A stretch of 64,000 bases of DNA from contig NZ_ADKM02000050.1 of NCBI RefSeq assembly GCF_000178155.2, forward strand, positions 1 through 64,000, in the 5' to 3' direction. The notes under the pieces were generated by a model. That model was not told where the DNA came from and did not search any database. It was given only the letters and a program-made list of their open reading frames with translations. Shown one piece after another: positions 52,014 to 60,666 of the stretch. Within the stretch, counting starts at the first letter, position 1. Each line of letters opens with the position of its first letter. The position numbers and the translations under genes are program-made. The stretch comes from Hominimerdicola alba 8. Lineage in GTDB: Bacteria > Bacillota > Clostridia > Oscillospirales > Ruminococcaceae.

Positions 52014-52757
52014 TTATTCCGCGAACAGCTGTACCCTGCCGTTCCCGACTATGACTGCCTCATTGTGCGGGTGGTTGAGATCGAGGTTCGTGTTTATGAC
52101 ATATATCTTTGCGCCGCTCTCATTTCCGTCCCAGATCGCAGACATCTTCCCAACTTCAACGTGTGAGCCTGATGTATCTGTCTTGACCGCGAGTTCAGTT
52201 TCATAACCTGCGGGGTCAAAACTTTCGTCTGTCTGATATTCCTCCAGCGGTATGATATATTTCGCCCGCTCTTTACCGAATTCTTCCCACTTTGCGCACT
52301 CTTCATCACTGCACTCAAAGCCTGCTGTGAAGAAGCCTGTACCCTGCATTATCGAGGGCGTATAATCCATGCGGCAGTTTTTGGCGCTGTCGGGCAGTTC
52401 TTTCGGGAACCATTCGGGCAGAGTCGAAGTGTGGCGCATCTCCACGTAGCTTCTTTCAAACGGGTAGCGCCAGCCGCCTGTTTTCGCCATAGACAGGAAA
52501 GGGAAGAGGTTCATCAGCCCCGCCGCCAGCACGAAAATTATTATCCGCTTGGTATTCTCCTGCCAGTCTGTGATGCCTTTTTTGCGCTTTGATCTCATCA
52601 TCAGCAGCCAGACGATCCCCAGCACCGCTATCGCATAGCCTGTGCTTGCACCGAACAATATTATGAGAAGCACCGCAAGCAACATCACCACCGCGATGAA
52701 CAACGTTTCAACGATATAACTTTTTGTCCCTTTTATGCTTTTGTTCTCTTCATTCAT
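52014..52757 (-). CDS. Membrane protein of unknown function
   Basis: A 247-residue protein with three helices near the N-terminus (about 15-33, 36-53, 69-87), then a soluble domain of about 155 residues (WFPKELPDSAKNCRMDY, FTAGFECSDEECAKW, GSHVEVGKMSAIWDGNES). The soluble domain may face outward. I recognise no family. It sits 17 nt downstream of the degV-like gene on the same strand and may share its transcript. Confidence 0.65.
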   Translation of the reverse strand: MNEENKSIKGTKSYIVETLFIAVVMLLAVLLIILFGASTGYAIAVLGIVWLLMMRSKRKKGITDWQENTKRIIIFVLAAGLMNLFPFLSMAKTGGWRYPFERSYVEMRHTSTLPEWFPKELPDSAKNCRMDYTPSIMQGTGFFTAGFECSDEECAKWEEFGKERAKYIIPLEEYQTDESFDPAGYETELAVKTDTSGSHVEVGKMSAIWDGNESGAKIYVINTNLDLNHPHNEAVIVGNGRVQLFAE

Positions 52758-52774
52758 ATCTTTTTCCCCGCTGT

Positions 52775-53647
52775 TTACTTTTTCTGCGACTTGAATATAA
52801 CGCCGACCACCTTAGGTCCTGCGTTAACTGCCACCTCAGAACCTATACGGTAGGTATCAGCGGGAGGGTAGCCGACTTTCTTTGTCATAGCCTGCACCAT
52901 TTCATCGCGCACAGCTTCATCACTGCCGTAAACTACACAGTAGGGTGTCTTCGGTATCTGTTCACCGACTGTCAGTTCGAGTATCTTCGGCACAAGGGCT
53001 TTGTCGCCGCGCACCTTTGACTCGGTGGTGATGCTGTTATGCTGTATGCGCGATACAGGTCTGAGACCCATTATCTCGCCCACAAAAGCCGCCGCCGCAG
53101 GTATCCTGCCCGACTTTTTCGCATACTGTAACGAATACATGCCAAAGAATATCACGCAGTTATCCACCCAGTCGCGGATAAAACTCTCTATCTCGCTGAC
53201 AGATGCGCCTTTCTGCGCCTTTTTAGCGGCTTCCACCACCGCATAGCCGTAACCGCCCGTGTAGCCCTTGCCGTCTATGTTGATTATATTGAACTTGCCC
53301 TTAGCTTCGGGAATCTCTTCAAAAAGCTGTTCTGCCGCCATTACAGCGTTATTGTAGGTGGAAGAACCCTTTGAATTTATGCTGACATATATGACATCGG
53401 TGTACCCCTGCTGATACAGCGCCTTGAAATGCTCGGTAAATTCAAAGACAGTTATCTGCGAGGTAATGGGTATGCCGTCATACTCGTCCATCATCTTATA
53501 GAACTTTTCGTTGTCGAAATCGACACGGCTGGTGTAGCTGTTATCACCCAGCGCCACCTTGAACGATACCACATGTATATCGTACTTCTTTTCGTTCTCA
53601 GCAGATATATCACTTGCTGAGTCGGTCATTATCTTGATCTTTGACAT
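52775..53647 (-). CDS. DegV family fatty-acid-binding protein
   Basis: A 290-residue DegV protein (FakB-like). It begins with IMTDSASDISAENEKKYDIHVV, the family signature, and has SSTYNNAVMAAEQL and GRIPAAAAFVGEIMGLRPV, which contact the bound fatty acid in known structures. FakB proteins present fatty acids to the FakA kinase. No fakA is in this window. GGAGGA precedes the ATG. Confidence 0.92.
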   Translation of the reverse strand: MSKIKIMTDSASDISAENEKKYDIHVVSFKVALGDNSYTSRVDFDNEKFYKMMDEYDGIPITSQITVFEFTEHFKALYQQGYTDVIYVSINSKGSSTYNNAVMAAEQLFEEIPEAKGKFNIINIDGKGYTGGYGYAVVEAAKKAQKGASVSEIESFIRDWVDNCVIFFGMYSLQYAKKSGRIPAAAAFVGEIMGLRPVSRIQHNSITTESKVRGDKALVPKILELTVGEQIPKTPYCVVYGSDEAVRDEMVQAMTKKVGYPPADTYRIGSEVAVNAGPKVVGVIFKSQKK

Positions 53648-53648
53648 C

Positions 53649-54140
53649 TTAGTTTTCCTCCTGAATATTCATTTTACTTTCTATATAACGCTTTAACTGC
53701 GAAAATTTGCTGTTATCAAACTGTTTTCCGAGTTCATCGGGGTCAGCGGACAGCTTGTCATAGTCTATATCCATTATTGAACTGAATGTTAGTTCTCTGT
53801 CATCAAGTTTAAAGCAGATAGTTTCCAGCCAGTGTGTGCCGCTCCTTGTATCATAATGCTCTCGCTTTATTTCCATGCTCCTGATCTCGCTGTATTTTAT
53901 AACATCGGTCTTTATAAACGCTTTTATAAATTTGACTTCCTTTTCCTGCGCATCAAAGCTACACGGCACAAAGGATAATATCAATAAGATAAGGAAACAC
54001 AACAATAACAGTATCCCGAAGACAGCAAATCCATCATACCAATCTTTATCTGCCGCTATAACAAATACAAAGGTCACTACGAAAGTCGGGAAAAGAAACA
54101 CATAAGTCATATTCGACGGATAAGTAAATTCTTCTCTCAT
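53649..54140 (-). CDS. Tandem membrane protein family, copy 4 (most diverged)
   Basis: A 163-residue protein with two membrane helices (about 12-30 and 38-58) and a cytoplasmic domain. Compared with its three neighbours it keeps SEIRSMEI and SKFSQLKRYIESKM but has lost the FTADD motif (here FDAQEKEVKF). Its start overlaps the previous stop (ATGA). It ends 2 nt before the degV-like start codon, so all may be cotranscribed. Possibly a PH-like domain, by pattern only. Confidence 0.7.
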   Translation of the reverse strand: MREEFTYPSNMTYVFLFPTFVVTFVFVIAADKDWYDGFAVFGILLLLCFLILLILSFVPCSFDAQEKEVKFIKAFIKTDVIKYSEIRSMEIKREHYDTRSGTHWLETICFKLDDRELTFSSIMDIDYDKLSADPDELGKQFDNSKFSQLKRYIESKMNIQEEN

Positions 54141-54634
54141 GCCATTTTGCCCTCAATAAACGCTTTCAGTCTTGTGAATTTGCTGTTCTCCGTCTGCTTT
54201 TGCAGATAATTCGGGTCTTTTAGTATCGCTTCAAAGTCTATATCCAGATTGCCGCCAAAAACATATTCCTTTTCATCATCACAGTGAAAAGATATGACTT
54301 CCGCATAATACCTGTTCACCCCGCCGCGACCGCGCATCTCCCGCAACTCAGCATTTACCTCTATGCTTTTTATGTTTTCATAAGGTATAACTGTCTTTTT
54401 CAGCAGATAGCGGAATGTCACGGCATGGTCATCGGCAGAAAAACTCGCCTTGCATGTATACAGTATGACAAGCATTATGGCAAAGACCAGAATAAAGAAC
54501 AGCATGCCGATCATGGTGTCATCGATCAGCACAGCGATAATCAATGGAACGCCAAAGATGACCATTGTCCCCAAACAGCCCATTACCTGACCATCTTCCT
54601 TGCTTGCAAAATCGTGATTGTAGTTTTCTTTCAT
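54137..54634 (-). CDS. Tandem membrane protein family, copy 3
   Basis: A 165-residue protein with two membrane helices (about 17-38 and 42-62), then FSADDHAVTFRYLLKKTVIPYE, NIKSIEV, VISFHCDD and SKFTRLKAFIEGKM. This is the same order of motifs as its neighbours. It starts within 1 nt of the previous stop. Function unknown. Confidence 0.75.
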   Translation of the reverse strand: MKENYNHDFASKEDGQVMGCLGTMVIFGVPLIIAVLIDDTMIGMLFFILVFAIMLVILYTCKASFSADDHAVTFRYLLKKTVIPYENIKSIEVNAELREMRGRGGVNRYYAEVISFHCDDEKEYVFGGNLDIDFEAILKDPNYLQKQTENSKFTRLKAFIEGKMA

Positions 54635-54635
54635 G

Positions 54636-55142
54636 TCAGAGATACCTCTTGCTTTCGATGAAGTATTTCAGTCTTGAAAAGGCGCTGTTCGCCTTGTCCT
54701 CTGCGCTGACACCCGTTGAACCTTGTACATATGTCAGGCTTTTGCGGGAGGGTTCTATCATTCCCGCAAAGGAATGATCGCCGTCTTCGCAGTGGAAAGT
54801 TATTATTTCTGCAACATATGAATAATCGTGTCTGTTGCGGCGGTATGTTCTTTTTTCGGTTTGTATGTCGATGCTTCTTATTGAAGAATATGGTATTTTC
54901 TTTCTGAATACTCTGCCGAATGTGACTGCGTTATCATCTGCGGTAAATACCGATGTCCAGACTGGGAACAGTGCGCAGTAAAACATTGCACCCAGACTTA
55001 AGATCATGTACAGGTCAAGGTTTTTGCCAGTCCTGTCAGAGTAGATTTTTAAAACACATGCTATCGCCAGAAAAACGATGCACGCAACAAGCAGAGGAGT
55101 TTTATTTCTGCTTATGGTATCTTTTTTGTATTTTTCTTTCAT
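54636..55142 (-). CDS. Tandem membrane protein family, copy 2
   Basis: A 168-residue protein with two membrane helices (about 16-33 and 43-62) and the cytoplasmic motifs FTADDNAVTFGRVFRKKIPY, SSIRSIDI, EIITFHCEDGDHSFAG and SAFSRLKYFIES. It is closest to copy 1 in sequence. AAAGGAGAAAC precedes the ATG. Confidence 0.75.
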   Translation of the reverse strand: MKEKYKKDTISRNKTPLLVACIVFLAIACVLKIYSDRTGKNLDLYMILSLGAMFYCALFPVWTSVFTADDNAVTFGRVFRKKIPYSSIRSIDIQTEKRTYRRNRHDYSYVAEIITFHCEDGDHSFAGMIEPSRKSLTYVQGSTGVSAEDKANSAFSRLKYFIESKRYL

Positions 55143-55180
55143 TTTGTTTCTCCTTTTGGTAAGTTTTTCTTTAGCCTGTC

Positions 55181-55684
55181 CTATAATTTCATTTGTTCTT
55201 CGATGTATCTTTTAAGCTGCCAAAAAGGGCTGACAGACCAGTCGCCTTTAAACATAGACATTTCTGAACCCGGCGAGCTGCATTCTCGTTCCGGGACCAG
55301 TACGCCCGCAAATCTATGATCGCCGTCCTCACAGTGGAAGGTGATCCACTCGACCAGTTTTGCATATTTTTTGTGGTTTTTCCGGCGTGTTTTCGTTGAT
55401 CTGCAAATATCGATGCTTTTTATCGAAGAATACTCTATCCTCTTTTTGGAGAACTTGCCGAATGTTACAGCTTTGTCGTCAGCGGTAAAGGATCCTTGAA
55501 GATTTAAATATATGATCCAGCAGATAAATAACACGAGCGATATGGCAAGCAGCGTGAAGAATACCTTTGTTTCAATAGCATCACGTTTGATAAATGCTAT
55601 GATAAACAATGCTAACGAACCTAAAATCAGTGCATCCGCCGGCTCAAGGTCTTTGTCCGATTCGTAACAGTATTTTTTTTTCAT
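55181..55684 (-). CDS. Tandem membrane protein family, copy 1
   Basis: A 167-residue protein with two membrane helices (about 15-33 and 41-62), then FTADDKAVTFGKFSKKRIEY, SSIKSIDI, EWITFHCEDGDHRFAG and SPFWQLKRYIEEQMKL. The frame opens 27 codons upstream inside the trmL region; the ATG at 55684 matches the length of the other copies, although its ribosome site is weak. Function unknown; the domain could be PH-like. Confidence 0.73.
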   Translation of the reverse strand: MKKKYCYESDKDLEPADALILGSLALFIIAFIKRDAIETKVFFTLLAISLVLFICWIIYLNLQGSFTADDKAVTFGKFSKKRIEYSSIKSIDICRSTKTRRKNHKKYAKLVEWITFHCEDGDHRFAGVLVPERECSSPGSEMSMFKGDWSVSPFWQLKRYIEEQMKL

Positions 55685-55707
55685 TTTTTTGTTCTTTTCT
55701 TTTACTT

Positions 55708-56280
55708 TCAGTCCCAGGTATATTTTGTCAGCTTTCCCTCTCTGCCGAGATCGGGGTAATCCCACTGACGCAGTACCTCATAGGTCGCTATCGCCACCGA
55801 GTTTGAAAGGTTAAGGCTTCTCAGCGTGTTTCGCATGGGTATGCGCACGCATTCTTCGGGGTGTGCATACAGCAGTTCTTCGGGCAGACCCGCATCTTCT
55901 CTGCCGAAAACTATGTAAACGGGCTTGTCTTCGGGGTACGCCGCATCTGAGTGTACTTTTCTGCCCTTTGTGGTGAAGAAATAGAACTCGCCCTCGTTCT
56001 TCGCAAAGAAGTCCTCCAAGTTATCATAATAGTATATATCCAGTTTATCCCAGTAGTCAAGACCTGCGCGTTTCAGCTTTTTATCGTCTATCTCAAAGCC
56101 GAACGGTCTTACCATGTGCAGTGCCGCGCCCGTTACGGCGCAGGTGCGGGATATGTTGCCTGTGTTCTGCGGTATGCGGGGTTCAACCAGCACAATGTTC
56201 AGCCTGTGTGCCCTTTTTGGGGAATTTTCGGGCGGCTGATGTTCTGGCGAAAGGGCATTTACGTTATCCTGCTTCATCAT
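55708..56280 (-). CDS. trmL: tRNA (cytidine/uridine-34 2'-O)-methyltransferase
   Basis: A 190-residue SPOUT-class methyltransferase that modifies the wobble base of tRNA-Leu isoacceptors in E. coli. Family motifs are NIVLVEPRIPQNTGNISRTC, LDYWDKLDI, YIVFGREDAGLPEE and RIPMRNTLRSLNLSNSVAIATYE, which contains the knot. The start overlaps the pyridoxamine kinase stop (ATGATG). Compared with E. coli TrmL it carries an N-terminal extension of about 30 residues, so a later start is possible. Confidence 0.93.
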   Translation of the reverse strand: MMKQDNVNALSPEHQPPENSPKRAHRLNIVLVEPRIPQNTGNISRTCAVTGAALHMVRPFGFEIDDKKLKRAGLDYWDKLDIYYYDNLEDFFAKNEGEFYFFTTKGRKVHSDAAYPEDKPVYIVFGREDAGLPEELLYAHPEECVRIPMRNTLRSLNLSNSVAIATYEVLRQWDYPDLGREGKLTKYTWD

Positions 56281-57137
56281 AGTATCGAATAATCGTCCAA
56301 CTGCTGGTAGCTTGTAAGCCACGGCAGCTGACCCTCCAGCATAAGACCCTCAGTCCACGGCTGCTGATAGCTGTATGTTATCTTGACATTCAGTTCACTG
56401 AAAGCAGTCGCGCGGTTCATGGCTATGGGCAGGCTGTCACCCTTTAACAGCGAACCTATCAGCACACTGGTGAAAATATCGCCCGTACCCGAATAGTGTG
56501 CGCCCCTTACATAGTCGTTGCGTATCTTCCAGAAGCTGTTCGTAGCCTTGTCATAGCCGATGGTGTGCATGCCGCCGCCCGCCAGATTTACGCTGGTTAT
56601 GACAACGGTCTTAGCGCCCTGTTCGGAAAGCCTTACCAGCCACGACCTTGCATCGCTGCTGCCCAGCGGGTTAGCGGGGTAGTCCTCACCCAGAAGTATC
56701 GCCGCTTCAGTGATATTCGGTGTGATTATATCTGCCACCGCCACCAGTTCACCCATGCGCTTGCAGAGTTCGCCCGTATATGTGGCATAGCTTTTGCCGT
56801 CATCACCCATCACAGGGTCAACGACTTTCAGCGCATCGGGAAAAGCAGAGAAAAATTCCAGACAATGGTCTATCTGCTCAGCCGAAGCCAGAAAACCGCT
56901 GTAAATGCAGTCAAAATGTGTGCCCATGCGCTTGTAGTGTTCAAGGGCGGGGTGTATGAAATCGGTGAGGTCGCGAATAACGAACTCACTGTAACCCGTG
57001 TGGGCGCTCAGCACCGCCGTCGGTACAGGACAGACCTGCACCCCCATAGCGGAGAGTGTGGGGATTATAACTGTCAGCGAGCATCTGCCCAGCCCTGACA
57101 GGTCTTGTATAGCGGCAACTCTTTTGCAGCCATTCAT
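56277..57137 (-). CDS. Pyridoxamine/pyridoxal kinase
   Basis: A 286-residue ribokinase-fold kinase that phosphorylates B6 vitamers in the salvage route to PLP. Motifs are IQDLSGLGRCSLTVIIPTLSA at the N-terminus, VVDPVMGDDGK (about 105-115), ITPNITEAAILLG, and the catalytic GTGD at 217-220. It resembles PdxY of Gram-positives. A mobile element with exact target duplication ends only 28 bp upstream of its ATG, so its transcription depends on sequence inside or beyond that element. Confidence 0.9.
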   Translation of the reverse strand: MNGCKRVAAIQDLSGLGRCSLTVIIPTLSAMGVQVCPVPTAVLSAHTGYSEFVIRDLTDFIHPALEHYKRMGTHFDCIYSGFLASAEQIDHCLEFFSAFPDALKVVDPVMGDDGKSYATYTGELCKRMGELVAVADIITPNITEAAILLGEDYPANPLGSSDARSWLVRLSEQGAKTVVITSVNLAGGGMHTIGYDKATNSFWKIRNDYVRGAHYSGTGDIFTSVLIGSLLKGDSLPIAMNRATAFSELNVKITYSYQQPWTEGLMLEGQLPWLTSYQQLDDYSIL

Positions 57138-57164
57138 TTTACTTACCTTCTTTTATTTATATTT

Positions 57165-57281
57165 GTGATCATCCCGCTGATACACCAAAATAAACGATGT
57201 TATATCGGGAAAGATAACATCAACTCAGTTTTTCCTCATTGATAAAGGTATTTTGCAGTGGTGTGCTAAAGGGATAGTCAT
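57165..57281. mobile_element. Miniature inverted-repeat element, family 1, short form
   Basis: A 117 bp element in the opposite orientation to the one at 41745-41906. Ends are GTGATCATCCCGCTGATACACC and GGTGTGCTAAAGGGATAGTCAT. It is flanked by an exact 10 bp direct repeat, ATTTATATTT (57155-57164 and 57282-57291). Relative to the long form it lacks about 45 bp containing one arm and the loop of the central GC palindrome. Confidence 0.9.
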
Positions 57282-57330
57282 ATTTATATTTTGTCATACC
57301 GCTCACTGTTTTTACAGCGGCAGGTGACCT

Positions 57331-58359
57331 TTATTCATCTGTATCGTCCTTATCTTCAAACGTACTGTCAGTTTTTTCCTGTACTTTGAAGTATTCTTCC
57401 GCGCTCTGCCTCAGCAGTTTTTCGGCGGGGGCTTGCATTCTGACAAATTCCTGCTCGGCAGTTATCTCGTTGAAGCCTATCTTAAGGCGTATCGCCTGTT
57501 TGAGGTTGACGATCTCCACCTCGTCATGCACGCCGCCCGACTCACCGTCCAGCGACCATGCCAACGGCTGTTTGCTCTTTATAGTCAGTTTTGAAGTCTT
57601 GAAAGTCACAAAATGCGGACCTGTCAGCTTGTTTATGGCGGCATCTGCCAGTATACTGCTGAGTACTATGGGGTTGCCTGGTGTCCTTATAAGGCAGACC
57701 TCAAAAAGACCGTCATCATAGCAGACACCATGCTGTATGAAATTCTTCATGCCCGCGATGGACTGCGAGTTTGATATAAGCCCCAGCGCAAAACTGCCCT
57801 CGATAGTTTCGCCGTCATGTTCGATAACAAGGTCATAGCCGCGTATCTCATTAAGGCGGCGAAGCGCTTCAACAATGTAAGCCGCGTGACCGAACTTGTT
57901 TTTATACTCCTGCGGAGTTTCATATGACACCGCCGTAAAAGCGCCGAAAGCCGCCACATAGACAAAATTCGTGTCGCCGTTGAACAGACCGATGTCATAG
58001 TCAAAGAAAACGCCGTGTGCGACAGCGTTGGCGCACTCAACGGGATTGCGGGGCAGTCCCAGTGACATTGCGACATCGTTGGTCGAACCTGCGGGTATAT
58101 ATCCCAGCGGGACTTTCTTATCAAGCCCTATCATAGCAGATACCGCTTCACTGAGAGTGCCGTCACCGCCGCTGGCTACCACGAGATCGTAATTGCCTGC
58201 TTCCTCATGCAGTTTTCGCCCGCCGTCACCTGCATATTGTGTGGGGTAAACGGTAACGTCATAGCCCTCTTGGGTGAATATATCTATTATATTGAAAAGT
58301 TCGTTCTTTATCTGCCCTTTTCCCGCAAAAGGATTGAACACAAAAAGCAGTTTTTTCAT
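57331..58359 (-). CDS. Diacylglycerol kinase family lipid kinase
   Basis: A 342-residue lipid kinase of the YegS/DgkB group. FVFNPFAGKG binds nucleotide, VVASGGDGTLSEAV (about 59-72) is the catalytic glycine-rich motif, and PLGYIPAGSTNDVAMSLGLP follows. It probably phosphorylates diacylglycerol, recycling it to phosphatidic acid. The C-terminal extension (about 310-342) is charged. GGAGG precedes the ATG, and it has a consensus-like promoter. Confidence 0.93.
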   Translation of the reverse strand: MKKLLFVFNPFAGKGQIKNELFNIIDIFTQEGYDVTVYPTQYAGDGGRKLHEEAGNYDLVVASGGDGTLSEAVSAMIGLDKKVPLGYIPAGSTNDVAMSLGLPRNPVECANAVAHGVFFDYDIGLFNGDTNFVYVAAFGAFTAVSYETPQEYKNKFGHAAYIVEALRRLNEIRGYDLVIEHDGETIEGSFALGLISNSQSIAGMKNFIQHGVCYDDGLFEVCLIRTPGNPIVLSSILADAAINKLTGPHFVTFKTSKLTIKSKQPLAWSLDGESGGVHDEVEIVNLKQAIRLKIGFNEITAEQEFVRMQAPAEKLLRQSAEEYFKVQEKTDSTFEDKDDTDE

Positions 58360-58442
58360 TATATCCCTCCATCTTATAGAAAATCAAATGTTGAATGTGA
58401 TGAAAAAGTCAGCACTTTTATTGTGCGGATATACCTATTTAG

Positions 58443-58471
58443 ATTTTAACACTAACAGCCTCCATTGTCAA
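58443..58471 (-). promoter_or_regulatory. Promoter of the lipid kinase gene
   Basis: TTGACA and TAAAAT with a 17 bp spacer on the minus strand. Confidence 0.88.
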
Positions 58472-58622
58472 GAGAATATCTGTTAATAACACGGGGTAAT
58501 TTCGCGGCAGGTTTTTCACCGAATGCCTATATTTTTCACAGAAGTTTCACCGCCTGCTTTAGGTTGGTTTAAGTCATGTGCGGTATACTTTAGTCAACAT
58601 AAAGAAAGCGAGGTAAGACCTT

Positions 58623-60011
58623 ATGAAAAAGACTAATATTTACGCAGCTATGATAGCAATAACAATGGTACTCTCTCTGGCATCATGCGCAGAGTCGGCA
58701 GTAAGCAGTGACAACACAGCAGAAACAACAACAAAGACAACAACCGACCTTTCCACCGAAACAGTTTCGGGCGAAAAAGTCGCGGCAGGCGATACTGAGA
58801 ACGCTGATACCGAGATAAAGTCAGCATTCACCGATGACGGTGACAGCTTAGACATCGTATCAGCTTCATTTGAGGGCAGCACATCGGGTATGCTCGACAC
58901 CGCTGACATGTTCAGCGAAAGAGATCTCGAACAGACAGCCGATGTTTCTGAGGCTGAGTATATCACCGTCAGCAGCAATGACACCATAAGCATAACAGAC
59001 GGCGGCGTTTATGTGATAAGCGGTTCGGCTGAAAACTGCACCATCAGGGTAGAAGCTGACAGTCAGGAGAAAGTTCAGCTGGTGCTGGACGGTGTTTCCA
59101 TCACCAACGAAGATTTCCCCGCGATTTACGTTGTAAGTGCCGACAAGTGCTTCATCACCACTGCTGAGGGCAGTGAGAACACCCTCTCGGTAACAGGCAG
59201 TTTTACCGCTGATGCTGACACCAACACCGATGCAGTCATATTCTCAAAGGACGACATCGTGTTCAACGGTATGGGCGTGCTGAACATCTCTTCGGCATAC
59301 GGCAACGGCATATCAGGCAAGGACGATGTCAAGTTCACAGGCGGCAGTTACAATATCACCTCAGCCCTTGATGCTGTAGAAGCCAACGACTCCATAAGGA
59401 TATGCGGCGGCACATTCGATATTATTTCAGGCAAAGACGGTCTGCACAGCGAGAATGACGAGGACGATTCGCAGGGCTATATCTACATAGCGGACGGCAC
59501 ATTCTCGATAGATGCAAAGAGCGATGCTGTACAGGCAACGACCATCGCGCAGATAGACGGCGGCAGTTTCGACATGACCGCAAGCGAGGGCATAGAAGCT
59601 ACCTACGTGCAGATAAATGACGGCACTATAAACATAACCGCATCTGATGACGGCATAAACGCCACAAACAAGAGTACCGCATACGATGTTGCGATAGAGT
59701 TCAACGGCGGCTATACCACGATAGTCATGGGTCAGGGCGACACCGACGGCGTTGATGCCAACGGTTCGGTAATAGTAAACGGCGGCACTATTGATGTTAC
59801 CGCACAGATGTCCTCTTTCGACTATGACGGCACTGCCGAATTCAACGGCGGTACTATAATCGTCAACGGTGAAGAGGTAAGCGAGATACCCGTTTCAATG
59901 ATGGGCGGCGGAATGGGCGGTCACGGCGGCATGATGGGCGGCGAGATGCAGGAAGGTATGCAAGGCGGCATGCGCGGCGGCAGACGCGGCGAAATGTTCT
60001 CGATGACATAA
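58623..60011 (+). CDS. Beta-helix-like carbohydrate-binding lipoprotein (Cthe_2159-like)
   Basis: A 462-residue lipoprotein (lipobox LASC, Cys22). A Thr-rich linker leads to repeating strands of about 20 residues, each ending in GGTF, GGSF, DGTI or similar (about 195-410). This is the pattern of the carbohydrate-binding family that includes C. thermocellum Cthe_2159, which binds cellulose and pectic polymers through a right-handed beta-helix. The last 35 residues are Gly/Met/Arg-rich (GGMGGHGGMMGG). AGGTAAG precedes the ATG. TTTAGGTTGGTTTAAG upstream (58558-58573) is a direct repeat that could bind a response regulator. Confidence 0.82.
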   Translation: MKKTNIYAAMIAITMVLSLASCAESAVSSDNTAETTTKTTTDLSTETVSGEKVAAGDTENADTEIKSAFTDDGDSLDIVSASFEGSTSGMLDTADMFSERDLEQTADVSEAEYITVSSNDTISITDGGVYVISGSAENCTIRVEADSQEKVQLVLDGVSITNEDFPAIYVVSADKCFITTAEGSENTLSVTGSFTADADTNTDAVIFSKDDIVFNGMGVLNISSAYGNGISGKDDVKFTGGSYNITSALDAVEANDSIRICGGTFDIISGKDGLHSENDEDDSQGYIYIADGTFSIDAKSDAVQATTIAQIDGGSFDMTASEGIEATYVQINDGTINITASDDGINATNKSTAYDVAIEFNGGYTTIVMGQGDTDGVDANGSVIVNGGTIDVTAQMSSFDYDGTAEFNGGTIIVNGEEVSEIPVSMMGGGMGGHGGMMGGEMQEGMQGGMRGGRRGEMFSMT

Positions 60012-60044
60012 TTATGCAGATGATTTTCTCCCATATATAGATAA

Positions 60045-60086
60045 AACGCAGTCGGGACATATCTTCCCGACTGCGCTTTATCTTTA
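60045..60086 (+). terminator. Terminator of the beta-helix lipoprotein gene
   Basis: An 11 bp perfect stem (CGCAGTCGGGA) with a 7-base loop and an interrupted T-tract. Confidence 0.75.
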
Positions 60087-60093
60087 ATCGCAT

Positions 60094-60124
60094 AAAAAAC
60101 CGCCCCAACTATTGTCGGAACGGT
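60094..60124 (-). terminator. Terminator of the NrdD-tail-like gene
   Basis: Read leftward, ACCGTTCCGAC pairs with GTTGGGGCGGT using three G-U pairs and is followed by T6. The wobble pairs form only in RNA of this strand, so it acts leftward. Confidence 0.8.
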
Positions 60125-60155
60125 CTTCAAGCAATAAAATCAAATTATATAATTA

Positions 60156-60428
60156 TCAGCTTACAATGCCATGCTTTACTCTGTCTTCAACTTCCTGACG
60201 CTTGGCATCATTGAAGCGGTCAAGTGTGCCGACCAGATAACCTGTTATTCTCCTTATCCTCTGAAAAGGAACTGCCGAGAAGTGATACTCGACATCAGCA
60301 TAGTCACCGTCAAGTGAGATATCGATGGAGTCTATAGCCTTACCGGGATAAAGGTCATGCGCCCTTGATACATATGCCTGCTTCTCTTCCTCACTGAGGA
60401 CACCGTTTTTAACGTTTACGCTTATCAT
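60156..60428 (-). CDS. Small protein resembling the C-terminal tail of anaerobic ribonucleotide reductase
   Basis: A 90-residue protein. The second half (RIRRITGYLVGTLDRFNDAKRQEVEDRVKHG) resembles the segment around the zinc site and glycyl-radical tail of NrdD, but the zinc-binding Cys pairs are absent (PFQRIRR where a CxxC would be) and there is no RVCGY glycyl-radical loop. The first half (EKQAYVSRAHDLYPG, ISLDGDYADVEYHFSAVPF) is unrecognised. It is a complete gene with its own ribosome site and terminator, not a fragment of an adjacent nrdD. Database annotation as NrdD would be misleading. Confidence 0.65.
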   Translation of the reverse strand: MISVNVKNGVLSEEEKQAYVSRAHDLYPGKAIDSIDISLDGDYADVEYHFSAVPFQRIRRITGYLVGTLDRFNDAKRQEVEDRVKHGIVS

Positions 60429-60666
60429 AGTATTTTCCTCTCACTTTCATCATGTTGTATTGCGTATATTATAATAACACAAGATATAGTATTTGTCAAG
60501 CGATTTGGTAATTAATGTTGCACAATAACACGCTGTTTTTTTTGGAACACCTCACAAAGGGCGGTTCATATTTTACGGTGTTTTGTTTAGCTGAACCATC
60601 TGCATGACCGCACTGTCGGGCTAAGACAAACATTGTTAAAAATCGGACGATAATAATATTCATGCG

